Made by a program: the position numbers and the translations under genes. The notes under the pieces were generated by a model, which was not told the DNA's origin, ran no database searches, and was given only the letters and a program-made list of their open reading frames with translations. From the NCBI GenBank assembly GCA_902527415.1, contig CABZPD010000001.1:35528-99527 (forward strand): a stretch of DNA of 64,000 nucleotides, read 5' to 3'. How positions within the stretch are numbered: position 1 is the first letter of the stretch; every line of letters starts with the position of its first letter. This document shows, piece by piece, positions 63,028 to 64,000 of this stretch. This DNA is from an uncultured Pelagibacteraceae bacterium. Its GTDB lineage: Bacteria; Pseudomonadota; Alphaproteobacteria; Pelagibacterales; Pelagibacteraceae.

Positions 63028-63447
63028 TTGAGTAATAAAATTTCAGATAAAGATAAGAAAGACTGGAACAGGTTCATAAATAGTTCTGAAAAGTTACGAA
63101 ACAAAGATTTAAAGCATCAAGAAAAAAACAATATTCAGATTAGATCGATTGATCTACATGGTTATACTCTAGATGGAGCCAACATATTTATAGAAAAGTT
63201 TATAAATAAAGCTTTTTTAGAAGGTGTAAAAAAATTAAAAGTTGTTACAGGCAAAGGTTTACATTCTGAAAATGAAAAAGACCCATATGTTTCAAAAAAA
63301 TATAGTATTTTAAAATATTCAGTTCCAGAATTTATTTTAAATAATAAAAATTTAATGAATAAAATTAATGAAATTACTGATGCAAAAATAGAGGATGGTG
63401 GTAGCGGAGCATTTTATATATATTTAAAAAAAAATTTAAAAAAATGA
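63028..63447 (+). CDS. Smr-domain protein (likely TTG start)
   Basis: IDLHGYTLDGANIFIEKFI, KVVTGKGLHS, GSGAFYIYLKK. Confidence 0.88.
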   Translation: MSNKISDKDKKDWNRFINSSEKLRNKDLKHQEKNNIQIRSIDLHGYTLDGANIFIEKFINKAFLEGVKKLKVVTGKGLHSENEKDPYVSKKYSILKYSVPEFILNNKNLMNKINEITDAKIEDGGSGAFYIYLKKNLKK

Positions 63448-64000
63448 TTATTTGGTTAGCGTCTTATCCTAAAAGCGGCAACACACTTTTAAGATCTATT
63501 TTATCTGCATATTTTTACTCAGAAGATGGTAATTTTAAGTTTGATAACTTATATAAAATTTCACAGTTTCCAGGTGTTGATCACTTTATGAGATTGGGTG
63601 TAGATGTAAATGATGAAGGTGAGGTTTTCAAAAATTTTATAAATGCACAAAATTCAATTAATGAAGATAGTAAAAAAGCTAAATTTTTTAAAACACATAG
63701 TTCATTATGTAAAATGAATGGCTGTAATTTTACTGATTTAAAAAATACACTTGGTGTAATATATATAGTACGTGATCCTCGTAATGTAGTGACTTCCTTT
63801 GCGCATCACTACAATATGACTATTAATCAATCGACAGATGCTTTATTTGATGAAAAAAAATTTATGCACAAAACAGACAAGCTTTGTAGTGTTTTCCTTG
63901 GTTCCTGGAGTTTTAATTACAACTCTTGGAAAGTTTTAGAAAATAAAAATAAATATTTATTAATTAAATATGAGGACTTAATTAATAAAAAAAAAAGTAC
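63444..64000 (+). CDS. Sulfotransferase-family protein, 3' truncated by window edge (not in ORF track)
   Basis: ATG overlaps Smr stop (ATGA); hand translation MIIWLASYPKSGNTLLRSILSAYF...VIYIVRDPRNVVTSFAHHYN has PAPS 5'-PSB and 3'-PB motifs. Confidence 0.85.
   Translation, partial: MIIWLASYPKSGNTLLRSILSAYFYSEDGNFKFDNLYKISQFPGVDHFMRLGVDVNDEGEVFKNFINAQNSINEDSKKAKFFKTHSSLCKMNGCNFTDLKNTLGVIYIVRDPRNVVTSFAHHYNMTINQSTDALFDEKKFMHKTDKLCSVFLGSWSFNYNSWKVLENKNKYLLIKYEDLINKKKS

Noticed and set aside
1-64000. CRISPR arrays, prophage, IS elements, toxin-antitoxin or restriction-modification loci
   Set aside because: Looked for regularly spaced repeats, transposase/integrase motifs and defence-gene motifs; none seen among the ORFs or gaps.
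1-64000. tRNA/rRNA/tmRNA genes
   Set aside because: Intergenic gaps are almost all under 150 nt and none shows a T-loop GGTTCGANNCC with acceptor pairing; no rRNA-like high-GC block. tRNAscan/Infernal would be decisive.

Overview
A 64 kb AT-rich window with a compact, streamlined alphaproteobacterial gene layout. It looks like SAR11/Pelagibacterales from gene order and protein style, but this is inference and no rRNA marker is present. The content is almost all core housekeeping: fabABI; pnp-rpsO-rbfA-infB-nusA-metK; lnt-ybeY-phoH-miaB-fur-tsaB; grpE-dnaK-dnaJ; leuS-lptE-holA. There is also a full origin-proximal block, parB-parA-rsmG-mnmG-mnmE-rho-hemJ-hemH-hemE | putative oriC | ppsR-maf-aroE-coaE-dnaQ, then secB-fxsA-tim44-smr. 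I saw no phage, IS element, CRISPR array, rRNA or convincing tRNA. The main points for follow-up are: (i) an intrinsic terminator about 16 nt upstream of the nusA start codon, a candidate NusA autoregulatory attenuator; (ii) two genes absent from the ORF track, an ArfA-like 39-aa ORF and a 32-aa single-TM ORF coupled by ATGA to an Fe-S oxidoreductase next to rubrerythrin; (iii) unusual head-to-head gene overlaps (tsaB/deacetylase by 53 nt, and yggS/thiE sharing a palindromic ATGCAT double start codon); (iv) a perfect parS embedded in rsmG and an oriC with facing DnaA boxes; (v) interleaved inverted repeats (possible pseudoknot or switch) in the mnmG leader; (vi) a purine-rich tandem-repeat spacer with an out-of-frame uORF between rpsO and pnp. 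All calls come from reading the sequence and ORF track. No database search was run.
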